DNA of 7,235 nucleotides from Clostridiales bacterium (GTDB taxonomy: Bacteria > Bacillota > Clostridia > Christensenellales > Borkfalkiaceae): the NCBI GenBank assembly GCA_021635425.1, contig JAJWOJ010000097.1, positions 1 to 7,235 on the forward strand, written 5' to 3'. The translations under genes were made by a program, and so were the position numbers. Within the stretch, counting starts at the first letter, position 1, and each line of letters opens with the position of its first letter. Shown here one piece after another: positions 1 to 6,159 of the stretch. The notes beneath the pieces were generated by a model. It saw nothing but the letters and a program-made list of their open reading frames with translations. It was not told where the DNA came from and ran no database searches.

Positions 1-29
1 TTTTTAATTTCTATAATATTATCAGTCAT
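1..29 (-). CDS. ABC transporter ATP-binding subunit (partial, N-terminus only)
   Basis: Only the first nine codons are in the window (M-T-D-N-I-I-E-I-K), starting with ATG at 29-27 and running off the left edge. The start is supported by a strong GAGGAGG ribosome site (39-45 on the plus strand as cctcctc) nine bases upstream. It overlaps the end of the permease gene by 8 bases (ATGACTGA), a typical translational-coupling arrangement. The peptide resembles the opening strand of GlnQ/HisP-type ATPases, and a separate ATPase is exactly what the upstream binding-protein/permease fusion lacks. Family assignment is inferred from context and this short N-terminus; no Walker motif is visible here. 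Confidence 0.7.
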
Positions 30-1659
30 TGGGAAGTGCCTCCTCGTTAACTTTTATCATCGCCGCGGGATCGGTTTGCGAACCGCAGATCGTATAGTTG
101 TTTTTGCCCGCAAGAAGCTTTTCGACGAGCCTTAAAAGCCTTGTTATCGTGAACGTGATTACGAAATAAATCACGCAGACTATCGCGTAAGTTTCAAAAA
201 TCGCAAACGTTGCTTTGGATGCGACGGTAGCCTGATAAAAAAGCTCCGCAACGCCGATTACGTTAAGAACGGACGTATCTTTTATATTTATTACGAACTC
301 GTTGGAAACGGCGGGGAGAATATTCCGAAGCACCTGCGGAATTATTACATACACCATAATCTGAAAATGCGACATTCCGAGAGATTCCGCCCCTTCATAC
401 TGCCCTTTATCGACCGAAATTATTCCGCCCCTTACGATTTCCGCTATATACGCGCCCGTGTTTATGGAAACGATGAGGAGCGCGGACGGAATAAGCGGAA
501 GGGTTACGCCGCCCGAAACAAAGGCATATCCCCAATAAATAACCATCGCCTGAACCATCATCGGCGTACTTCTGAAAATTTCGATATAGCACGCAAGCAG
601 AAAGTTTATTATCCTCTGTATCCAGGCGAGCCATTTCCTTCTCGAAAGGGGTATCGTCCTTATTATACCGACGATTATACCTATCAGAAGACCGAAAAGC
701 GTTGAAACGAGCGCAATCAGAAGAGTATTTCCCACACCCGAAAGAAGCTGCATTCCGTAAATTTCGAGAATGGTTTTAACCGAACCGAAAAACGTCTTCT
801 CTTCGTTTATTTCCGCAACGAGAGTTTCGGCGGATTTAACCGCGCCCGCCATGAGTTCCTTTTTCTCTTCTTCGGAAATTCCGTTTAAAATTTCGTTAAC
901 GGAAGCCGTTAAAGCCGAACCCTTTTTGATTCCGACGGCGAGCGTAACGTTGGAAAGATCGTCGATTTTAAAGCCCGTATCGTTATTGATAAGCGGCGCG
1001 TAAACAAATTCCGAATTTGCGTTGCAGTCCGCCGTAGCTCCCGGCTCTTCGGCAACGTAGCCGTCGATTGTCTTAGATTTCAACGCCGTAATCATCGTCG
1101 GGAAATCTTCGAGCGGGGTTTCGTGTTTCACTCCGGCTATCAGATCTACCACTTCGTCGTGGAAGGTTCCCGCCTGAGCGACGATTCTCGCGCCCGCAAA
1201 GTCCGCAAGGCTCGTCGCGCCCGCATATTTACCGTCTTTTCTCACGACGATAACGAGGTTCGAGTTGTAATACGGCACCGAAAAGTCGATTTCCTGTTTT
1301 CTCTCCGCCGTAGGACTCATTCCCGCGATAATCACGTCCAACGCGCCCGATTTTACGGCAGGGACGAGCGAATCCCATTTGTAAGCGTGAATTTCGAGCT
1401 TTTTGCCGAGCGCGTCGGCAAGTTTTTTGGCTATTTTCACGTCGTAACCGTTCGCGTACATGTTTTTCTTGCCGTTTATAGGCACCGCTCCGTCAACGTC
1501 GGAAAGCTGAGTCCAGTTATATGGCTGATAACCGCATTCCATACCGACTTTAAGCACGTTATCGTCTTTTGCGTTTCCGCACGATATCGCCGATAACGAT
1601 AAGATCGATATGACGAGAGTTAAGACGATGAGTTTTAACAGTTTCACGGATTTTTTCAT
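22..1659 (-). CDS. Fused substrate-binding lipoprotein/permease of a polar amino acid ABC transporter, probably lysine
   Basis: Imports a polar amino acid across the cytoplasmic membrane; the riboswitch upstream points to lysine. The 545-residue protein starts at the ATG at 1659-1657, seven bases after an AAAGGAG site (1667-1673). The frame stays open further upstream, but only through the leader and terminator, so longer starts are rejected. Residues 1-27 form a lipoprotein-type signal: KK-rich start, hydrophobic core, then AISC with Cys27. Residues about 34-285 are a family 3 solute-binding domain (YDVKIAKKLADALG, AGMSPTAERKQEIDFSVPYY; Arg120 is the expected carboxylate ligand). Residues about 297-517 are a HisM/GlnP-type permease with several membrane helices, EIFRSTPMMVQ near 360-370, and the ATPase-contacting EAA loop (EGAESLGMSHFQ...IIP) near 422-442. 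Such fusions are known from the GlnPQ-type systems of Firmicutes. The ATPase gene follows with an 8-base overlap. Confidence 0.92.
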   Translation of the reverse strand: MKKSVKLLKLIVLTLVISILSLSAISCGNAKDDNVLKVGMECGYQPYNWTQLSDVDGAVPINGKKNMYANGYDVKIAKKLADALGKKLEIHAYKWDSLVPAVKSGALDVIIAGMSPTAERKQEIDFSVPYYNSNLVIVVRKDGKYAGATSLADFAGARIVAQAGTFHDEVVDLIAGVKHETPLEDFPTMITALKSKTIDGYVAEEPGATADCNANSEFVYAPLINNDTGFKIDDLSNVTLAVGIKKGSALTASVNEILNGISEEEKKELMAGAVKSAETLVAEINEEKTFFGSVKTILEIYGMQLLSGVGNTLLIALVSTLFGLLIGIIVGIIRTIPLSRRKWLAWIQRIINFLLACYIEIFRSTPMMVQAMVIYWGYAFVSGGVTLPLIPSALLIVSINTGAYIAEIVRGGIISVDKGQYEGAESLGMSHFQIMVYVIIPQVLRNILPAVSNEFVINIKDTSVLNVIGVAELFYQATVASKATFAIFETYAIVCVIYFVITFTITRLLRLVEKLLAGKNNYTICGSQTDPAAMIKVNEEALPND

Positions 1660-1718
1660 CTTTTGTCTCCTTTTTGGCAGGCGATTTCGTCCGCACGATT
1701 TACCGCCCGACCGACAAT

Positions 1719-1764
1719 AAAAAATTTCCCGCAAGTAGAGCCGCAAAGCAATACTCACGGGAAA
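1719..1764 (-). terminator. Intrinsic terminator of the lysine riboswitch expression platform
   Basis: On the minus strand TTTCCCGTGAGTA (1764-1752) pairs with TACTTGCGGGAAA (1737-1725) over 13 positions, two of them G-T wobbles, around a 14-base loop, and is followed at once by six T (1724-1719). It lies 17 bases after the aptamer's closing strand and about 60 bases before the coding start, where a transcriptional riboswitch places its terminator. Two possible antiterminator pairings compete with it: AGTAGAG (1984-1978) with CTCTACT (1740-1734), and AGAGCT (1789-1784) with GGCTCT (1742-1737). Which of these is used is inference. Confidence 0.9.
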
Positions 1765-1780
1765 AATCCGTCAATATCAC

Positions 1781-1978
1781 GATAGCTCTCCGCCCGATCG
1801 ACCGGATATTCAACTATCCGAACCGACTGAAATAAGCGACAGTCGCCGATATATTTTACCGACGCCCAACCGACCGCGCCAACGAAAGCGCGACGATTTC
1901 GGCAAGACTTCCTTTCATTCTCGTTCCCCGTTCGCTCGGGATCGAACAAGAGCTACTTTTAAGCCCTGCGCCTCTATC
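1781..1978 (-). promoter_or_regulatory. Lysine riboswitch (L-box) aptamer
   Basis: Binds lysine in the nascent mRNA and favours termination before the transporter gene. Read on the minus strand, the conserved blocks of the family appear in order: GATAGAGGCGC (from 1978), AAAAGTA (1960-1954), GAATGAAAGG (1920-1911), TGCCGAAAT (1903-1896), GACTGTCG (about 1845-1838) and the closing GAGAGCTATC. P1 is GATAG (1978-1974) with CTATC (1785-1781). P2 ends in CCCG/CGGG with loop AGCGAA (1936-1931). P3 is CGCGC/GCGCG with loop TTTCGTTG (1887-1880). The two loops are complementary (AGCGAA with TTCGTT, one wobble), as the kissing contact of this riboswitch requires. P5 includes CGGATA/TATCCG. At 198 nt it is somewhat longer than the roughly 175-190 nt typical of the class, apparently because of a longer P5 region. 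Confidence 0.93.
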
Positions 1979-2031
1979 TCTACTATTAAGATTTACATCG
2001 AAAAAAGCGTTTCCGCTTCACCGATGAAAGC

Positions 2032-2060
2032 ATTGTAATACATTCCGCAAAAAAAATCAA
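2032..2060 (-). promoter_or_regulatory. Sigma-A-type promoter for the lysine leader and transporter operon
   Basis: TTGATT (2060-2055) and TACAAT (2037-2032) are separated by exactly 17 bases on the minus strand. Initiation would fall near 2025, about 45 bases upstream of the riboswitch P1 strand, giving a leader of roughly 365 nt before the transporter start. An eight-T run follows the -35 TTGA. Confidence 0.75.
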
Positions 2061-2071
2061 GCGTTTTGGCT

Positions 2072-2155
2072 CATGTTTTATAATTTTTTCTTTAATTGCC
2101 GACAATACGATTTTTCGGGCGAAAAATCGACGGAAATCGTGAAAATCAAAACATG
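2072..2155. repeat. Nested inverted repeat in the intergenic spacer
   Basis: Outer arms: CATGTTTT (2072-2079) with AAAACATG (2148-2155), continued by ATTTT (2083-2087) with AAAAT (2142-2146) across a small asymmetric loop. Inside lies a perfect 9-bp palindrome, CGATTTTTC (2108-2116) and GAAAAATCG (2121-2129), with loop GGGC. It sits just upstream of the transporter promoter and beyond the zinc-ribbon gene terminator. Neither strand has a T-run directly after the inner hairpin, so it is not an obvious terminator. Function unknown. Confidence 0.6.
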
Positions 2156-2164
2156 TCTTGATTT

Positions 2165-2218
2165 ATATAGAAAGACCGCACTTCTATCTTTCGACTATCG
2201 TCAGATAGATTTGCGGTC
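2165..2218 (-). terminator. Intrinsic terminator of the zinc-ribbon membrane protein gene
   Basis: On the minus strand GACCGCA (2218-2212) pairs with TGCGGTC (2180-2174); a 2x2 internal loop separates this from TCTATC (2209-2204) with GATAGA (2188-2183). The 3' arm is followed by TTTCTATAT. It starts 42 bases after the stop codon of the zinc-ribbon gene. The T-rich plus-strand flank (attcttttt) could let it also act in the opposite direction, but no plus-strand gene was found. Confidence 0.75.
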
Positions 2219-2260
2219 ATTCTTTTTCGTTGTTTTTCAGCCAACGATATTATGTTTTAT

Positions 2261-2587
2261 TCAGTTTGCGTCGTCGCACAACATTAAAATGCCGGCTATC
2301 AGGCTTACAAACAATAAAGTACAAATTTTAAACCCGGTGCTTACGCGTTCTCCTCGTTCCACTTTGCCGAAGTACGACACAGTCATCGGAATACACCAGG
2401 CAAGCGGTATAAGGCACCAACCCATCGATATACACCCGATAATCATAAAGATTTTCGCAGCAGTCTGCAAACCCGACCGATTGTTAACCGCCTCGGGATT
2501 TCCCATTCCCTCAACCGCACACCCGCATTTCGGGCAAACAACGGCGTCGTCAAGCAACTCATTTCCACACTTTGAACAATATTTCAT
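2261..2587 (-). CDS. Zinc-ribbon domain membrane protein, function unknown
   Basis: A 108-residue protein. The N-terminus is a zinc ribbon: C4-x2-C7 and C18-x2-C21 in the YCSKCGNEL...VVCPKCG pattern, followed by a short polar linker. Residues about 42-73 are strongly hydrophobic, contain GWCLIPLAWCIPM and may be one long helix or a hairpin; residues about 83-104 form another membrane segment. Similar short proteins, with a cytosolic zinc ribbon plus an 'IPLAWCIPMT' membrane part, recur in Firmicutes; I know of no established function. The start ATG (2587-2585) has GGAGG (2593-2597) five bases upstream. It has its own near-perfect promoter and its own terminator, so it is monocistronic. A small stem AGCCT/AGGCT (2603-2616) lies in its leader just before the ribosome site. 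Confidence 0.85.
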   Translation of the reverse strand: MKYCSKCGNELLDDAVVCPKCGCAVEGMGNPEAVNNRSGLQTAAKIFMIIGCISMGWCLIPLAWCIPMTVSYFGKVERGERVSTGFKICTLLFVSLIAGILMLCDDAN

Positions 2588-2627
2588 AAATACCTCCGCA
2601 ATAGCCTTGAAAGGCTTTGTTGTATAT

Positions 2628-2656
2628 ATTATACTCTGTTAAAATCTAAATGTCAA
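2628..2656 (-). promoter_or_regulatory. Consensus sigma-A promoter for the zinc-ribbon protein gene
   Basis: TTGACA (2656-2651) and TATAAT (2633-2628), both exact consensus hexamers, are separated by the optimal 17 bases on the minus strand. Transcription should start near 2621, giving a leader of about 35 nt. This is the best-matching promoter in the window. Confidence 0.88.
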
Positions 2657-2671
2657 CAATATGAACATTGT
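2656..2671. promoter_or_regulatory. Inverted repeat at the -35 end: possible operator
   Basis: ACAAT (2656-2660) and ATTGT (2667-2671) form an inverted repeat with a 6-base spacer directly upstream of, and touching, the -35 hexamer. The dyad could be a regulator site that restrains or activates an otherwise constitutive promoter. The arms are only 5 bp, so chance is possible; the regulator is unknown. Confidence 0.3.
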
Positions 2672-2704
2672 CACTAAAATCGCCGTTATAAAATTTTTTC
2701 TGCT

Positions 2705-2947
2705 TTATTCATTTTTATTGTCGGGGTTATCATCGTTATCTGCGCTGTTTTTATGTTTTAGATTGACGAATGCCGAGACGAAACTCAGCGCCGCGCCCGC
2801 CACGATCATCCATATCGGCAGGCCGCCGAGGTTGCTGCCCGCCCCGCGCATCAGAAAAAAGACTATCGCCAAAGCGTAGCAGAGGTATGCCGCAATGCGG
2901 AATATCCACGATATCGCGTTATTCGGTCTGTTGCCGTTATTATTCAT
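2705..2947 (-). CDS. Small two-helix membrane protein, function unknown
   Basis: An 80-residue protein starting at ATG 2947-2945, seven bases after AGGAG (2955-2959). A start eight codons earlier is open but lies inside engB and lacks a better ribosome site. Layout: Asn-rich N-terminus (MNNNGNRPNN), hydrophobic helix about 12-33, short GAGSNLGG loop, helix about 43-62, then a polar Asn/Asp-rich tail from about residue 64. I recognise no family. The start codon overlaps the engB stop by 8 bases (ATGAATAA), suggesting translational coupling and shared regulation with lon-engB. No clear intrinsic terminator is visible between its stop and the next promoter, so some read-through into the zinc-ribbon gene is possible. 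Confidence 0.75.
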   Translation of the reverse strand: MNNNGNRPNNAISWIFRIAAYLCYALAIVFFLMRGAGSNLGGLPIWMIVAGAALSFVSAFVNLKHKNSADNDDNPDNKNE

Positions 2948-3590
2948 CTTCTGTCTCCTCTCCTGTCTCATCTTCTTCGCCCACGGCTTCCGAGCTGCCG
3001 TAAAGCTGTATATTCTGCAAAATTTCGTCGAGCTTTGAAAGCACTTCTTCTTTTCCTTGCCGCGTTTCCGAAGATACGGCGATTACGTTATGCGGGGTAA
3101 CCGCGAAAAACCGCGCTATGTCCGCAACGTTGTTTTTAACCTGCATTCTCGAAAGTTTGTCGGCTTTTGTTGCGATGAAACTGAACGGAAAAGCGCACGA
3201 ATGAAGAAAATTCACCATCGTTACGTCGTCCGCGGTGGGCTTATGCCTGATATCCACAAGCGAAAAAACGTAGCTCGCGTTGGACTTATCGGCAAAAAAC
3301 TTCTGCATGGTCACGCCCCACTTCTCTTTTTCGGCTTTGGAAACTTTGGCGTAGCCGTAACCGGGGAGATCGGCAAGAACAAACTCGCCGAAATCGAAAT
3401 AATTGACCAGTCTCGTGCGCCCCGGGGTGTCGGATGTTTTTGCAAGCTTTTTCTGATTGGCAAGCATGTTGATGAACGAACTTTTGCCGACGTTGGACTT
3501 GCCAACCACCGCTATTATCGGTTTATCGGGCTTTATGAACTGCGCGGGCGAAGCCGCCGAAGTTATGAACGTTGCGTTTTTTATAATCAT
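2940..3590 (-). CDS. engB: Ribosome biogenesis GTPase EngB (YsxC/YihA)
   Basis: A TrmE-Era-EngA-EngB-family GTPase that acts in late assembly of the large ribosomal subunit. Motifs in the 216 residues: G1 GKSNVGKS (30-37); the TPGRT switch I region carrying G2 (about 55-59); G3 DLPGYGY (74-80); G4 TKAD (141-144), the usual EngB variant of NKxD; and G5 SSETRQG (173-179). The core is full length for the family. The last 16 residues are a very acidic tail (EEDETGEETEDE) that I would not expect in the core fold. The ATG at 3590-3588 is preceded by GAGG, which overlaps the TGA stop of lon; only 10 bases separate the genes. The lon-engB order matches lonA-ysxC of Bacillus subtilis. Confidence 0.97.
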   Translation of the reverse strand: MIIKNATFITSAASPAQFIKPDKPIIAVVGKSNVGKSSFINMLANQKKLAKTSDTPGRTRLVNYFDFGEFVLADLPGYGYAKVSKAEKEKWGVTMQKFFADKSNASYVFSLVDIRHKPTADDVTMVNFLHSCAFPFSFIATKADKLSRMQVKNNVADIARFFAVTPHNVIAVSSETRQGKEEVLSKLDEILQNIQLYGSSEAVGEEDETGEETEDE

Positions 3591-3600
3591 GCCGCCGACC

Positions 3601-5985
3601 TCAACGCAAATTCATGCCCGAAATCGCCGCGTTTAACACTTCGTTTACGGTCGATACGGGAATGAACTTTATTTCGTTTCTGATATTCGCGGGGATTTCT
3701 TCGAGGTCCTTTTCGTTGCGCTTGGGGATAATTACGTTTCTTATGCCGAGCCTGTATGCCGCAAGCGATTTTTCTTTAAGTCCGCCGATGGGAAGAACCT
3801 TTCCGCGAAGGGTCACTTCACCCGTCATCGCGACGTCTCCGCGCACTTTTTTGCCCGTGAACGCCGAAGTTATTGCCGTGGTGAGCGTAACGCCCGCGCT
3901 CGGTCCGTCCTTAGGCGTTGCACCCTCTGGGACGTGAACGTGTACGTCTTCTTCCTCAAACTTTTTCTCGTCGATTCCGAGTTCGTTCGCATGCATTTTT
4001 ACATAAGTGAGTGCGATTTTCGCGCTTTCCTGCATTACGTCGCCGAGCTTACCCGTAAGGTAAAGATTGCCCTTGCCCTTAAAAAGCGCGACTTCAACGG
4101 GCAGCGTCGTTCCGCCGACCTGAGTCCAGGCAAGCCCCGTCGCGCAGCCGACTTCGTCTTCGCGAAGCTCGTCCGTATAAGAAAATCTGTCCGCACCGAG
4201 AAGCTCTTCAACCTCTTTGTCGTTTATAACGTATTTCTTTTTGCGTTTTCCGCCCGCAACTTTCGTTGCTATTTTTCTGCAGCAAGAACCTATCTCTCTT
4301 TCGAGATTTCTGACGCCCGCTTCACGCGTAAACCCGTCTATAAATCGATAAACGCCGCTTTCGGTGAACTCAATACGTTTGTCGTCGAGTCCGTTTTTAG
4401 CTATCTGTTTCGGCACGAGATAGCGTTTTGCTATCTCCGCTTTTTCGTTTCTCGTATAGCCGCTAAGCTCTAAAATTTCCATTCTGTCGAGGAGCGGCGA
4501 AGGAATGGTATCGAGCGAATTTGCCGTCGTTATAAACAAAACTTTTGAAAGATCGTATGGGATTTCAAGGTAACGATCGCGGAAAGTAACGTTCTGTTCG
4601 GGGTCTAAAACCTCTAAAAGCGCGCTTGCGGGATCGCCCCTTAAATCGCTCGAAAGCTTGTCTATTTCATCGAGAAGAATCACGGGATTTACCGTTCCCG
4701 CTTCTTTCATCGCATACATGATTCTTCCGGGCATCGCCCCGACGTAAGTTTTTCTGTGTCCGCGTATCTCGGCTTCGTCCTTAACTCCGCCGAGGCTCAT
4801 TCTCACGAACTTTCTGTCCAAAGCCCTCGCAACCGACTTCGCAATCGAAGTTTTACCCACTCCCGGAGGTCCGTAAAGGCAAAGAATGGAACCGCCGATT
4901 TTGCCCGTAAGCTTTAAAACGGCGAGATATTCGATAATTCTCTGTTTGATTTTTTCAAGTCCGTAATGATCCTCTTCCAGAATATCGACGGCGTCCGACA
5001 AACTTTCCCTGTCTTTGCTCTCTTCCGAAAACGGAAGATCTAAAAGCCAGTCGATATAAGTGGCAAGCACCGTGTAATCGGGCGAAGAGGGATTCATTTT
5101 ATCCATTCTCGAAAGCTCTTTCAATGCCTTTTCTTCAACTTCTTTCGGCATTTTTTTGTCGAGAATGCGCTGTTTTAAGCGTTCTTTTTCGTCTTCGTCG
5201 TCGCCGAGTTCGCTATGTATGGCTTTCAGCCTTTCGCGGAGATAAAATTCTCTCTGATTTTTCTCTACGCTCGCCTTAACTTTTTCGGAAATTTCGCGCT
5301 CGGTTTTCACTATCTCGATTTCGTGAACGAGATAGTTGAAAAAGGCGTAAAGCTTGTCCCTGACGTTTATAAGTTCGAGAACATGCTGTTTGTCGCCCTC
5401 TTTGAAATTCATGTTATAGGTTGCGGCGTTGACGAAATCCTCGGCTCTGTCCAGAGCGAGAATATTCGCAAAAACCTCTTTATTCACTTTGACGTCGGGT
5501 TGTTTTATAAAATTGGCGAGTTCGGTTTTGACAACGCGAAGATATGCTTCCGTTTCGGCTTCCTCGCCGCCTTCCGCAATACGCTCCTTAACCGTAACCA
5601 GAAAATAATTCTCGTTCTGCTCGCGCGTAACGATTTCCGCCGCAAAAAGCGCGTTTACGTTAACTTTGATATTATCGCCCGGCATACGCGTGATATGCTT
5701 TATGCGGCAAACCGTCCCCACTTCGCAAACGTCGCTTATAGCGGGATCTTCAACGCGCGCGTCTCTTTGAGCAGACACGAAAATAAGCGAATCCTCGGTA
5801 TCGACAGCCGCGTTTATCGCCGCAAGAGATTTTATTCTGCCAACGTCGAAAGACGTGAAAACGTTGGGCAAAACAACCTTTCCCCGAAGCGCAACCATAG
5901 GCATGGTTTTGATTTCGGGACTGTAAATGATATTTTCCGTATCAGAATCGTTTTCGCCGATTCTTAAATCTTTAAATCCGTCCAT
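3601..5985 (-). CDS. lon: ATP-dependent protease Lon (LonA type)
   Basis: A cytosolic hexameric AAA+ serine protease that degrades misfolded and selected regulatory proteins. The 794 residues are full length for bacterial LonA. Layout: N-terminal substrate-recognition domain (about 28-225, beginning MPMVALRGKVVLPN), helical/coiled region with the conserved QREFYLRERLKAI motif (about 244-256), AAA+ module with Walker A GPPGVGKTS (372-380, Lys378), Walker B VILLDEID (435-442) and the arginine-rich sensor region DRMEI (500-504), then the protease domain with catalytic Ser696 in PKDGPSAG and catalytic Lys739, the second lysine of GGLKEK. No key residue is missing. The start ATG (5985-5983) follows an AAAGGAGG site (5991-5998) by five bases. 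It is the first gene of an operon with engB and the small membrane protein. Confidence 0.98.
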   Translation of the reverse strand: MDGFKDLRIGENDSDTENIIYSPEIKTMPMVALRGKVVLPNVFTSFDVGRIKSLAAINAAVDTEDSLIFVSAQRDARVEDPAISDVCEVGTVCRIKHITRMPGDNIKVNVNALFAAEIVTREQNENYFLVTVKERIAEGGEEAETEAYLRVVKTELANFIKQPDVKVNKEVFANILALDRAEDFVNAATYNMNFKEGDKQHVLELINVRDKLYAFFNYLVHEIEIVKTEREISEKVKASVEKNQREFYLRERLKAIHSELGDDEDEKERLKQRILDKKMPKEVEEKALKELSRMDKMNPSSPDYTVLATYIDWLLDLPFSEESKDRESLSDAVDILEEDHYGLEKIKQRIIEYLAVLKLTGKIGGSILCLYGPPGVGKTSIAKSVARALDRKFVRMSLGGVKDEAEIRGHRKTYVGAMPGRIMYAMKEAGTVNPVILLDEIDKLSSDLRGDPASALLEVLDPEQNVTFRDRYLEIPYDLSKVLFITTANSLDTIPSPLLDRMEILELSGYTRNEKAEIAKRYLVPKQIAKNGLDDKRIEFTESGVYRFIDGFTREAGVRNLEREIGSCCRKIATKVAGGKRKKKYVINDKEVEELLGADRFSYTDELREDEVGCATGLAWTQVGGTTLPVEVALFKGKGNLYLTGKLGDVMQESAKIALTYVKMHANELGIDEKKFEEEDVHVHVPEGATPKDGPSAGVTLTTAITSAFTGKKVRGDVAMTGEVTLRGKVLPIGGLKEKSLAAYRLGIRNVIIPKRNEKDLEEIPANIRNEIKFIPVSTVNEVLNAAISGMNLR

Positions 5986-6027
5986 ATTATCCTCCTTTCC
6001 TCTTTTTCCCCTTTAAATTTAGCCTAT

Positions 6028-6056
6028 ATATTAGCCGATTTGTATAAAAAATTAAA
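6028..6056 (-). promoter_or_regulatory. Candidate promoter of the lon operon
   Basis: TAATAT (6033-6028) lies 17 bases downstream of TTTAAT (6056-6051), in an AT-rich stretch between manA and lon. The -35 is a weak match. Initiation near 6021 would give a leader of about 35 nt. No intrinsic terminator is apparent after manA, so read-through from manA is also possible. Confidence 0.4.
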
Positions 6057-6072
6057 GTCGTAAAAGGTAAAA
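6056..6072 (+). promoter_or_regulatory. Weak CtsR-like heptad direct repeat upstream of lon
   Basis: AGTCGTA (6056-6062), AAA, GGTAAAA (6066-6072) match the CtsR pattern RGTCAAA-NAN-RGTCAAA at 11 of 14 heptad positions, with correct spacing. It lies just upstream of the candidate lon -35. CtsR is known to repress clp genes, and in some Firmicutes lon, as a heat-shock regulon. The match is imperfect and on the strand opposite to the gene, so this is tentative. Confidence 0.25.
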
Positions 6073-6159
6073 CAAAATGAAAATTACCTTCCAACCTCGC
6101 GGCGGCAAATTTTATTTGTCACGAACGCACCGCCCGCCGACATATCGGTCGCAATCGGT

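Noticed and set aside
1660..1758. 33-codon N-terminal extension of the transporter ORF
   Set aside because: It reads through the riboswitch terminator and has no lipoprotein-like start; the ATG at 1659 has an ideal ribosome site and signal peptide.
1755..1949. 64-codon minus-strand ORF
   Set aside because: It lies wholly inside the lysine aptamer and encodes no recognisable domain; the RNA structure explains the sequence.
2108..2129. Inner palindrome as an intrinsic terminator
   Set aside because: The stem is AT-rich and neither strand has a T-tract directly after the 3' arm.
2073..2642. 189-codon plus-strand ORF
   Set aside because: It is antisense to the zinc-ribbon gene and covers its terminator and leader; no protein family is seen.
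5215..5967. 250-codon plus-strand ORF opposite lon
   Set aside because: It is an antisense shadow of the well-supported lon N-terminal region, with no coherent domain.
6073..6159. Terminator after manA
   Set aside because: GC-rich complementary segments exist (CGGCGG with CCGCCG), but the loop is long and no T-run follows, so I do not call one.
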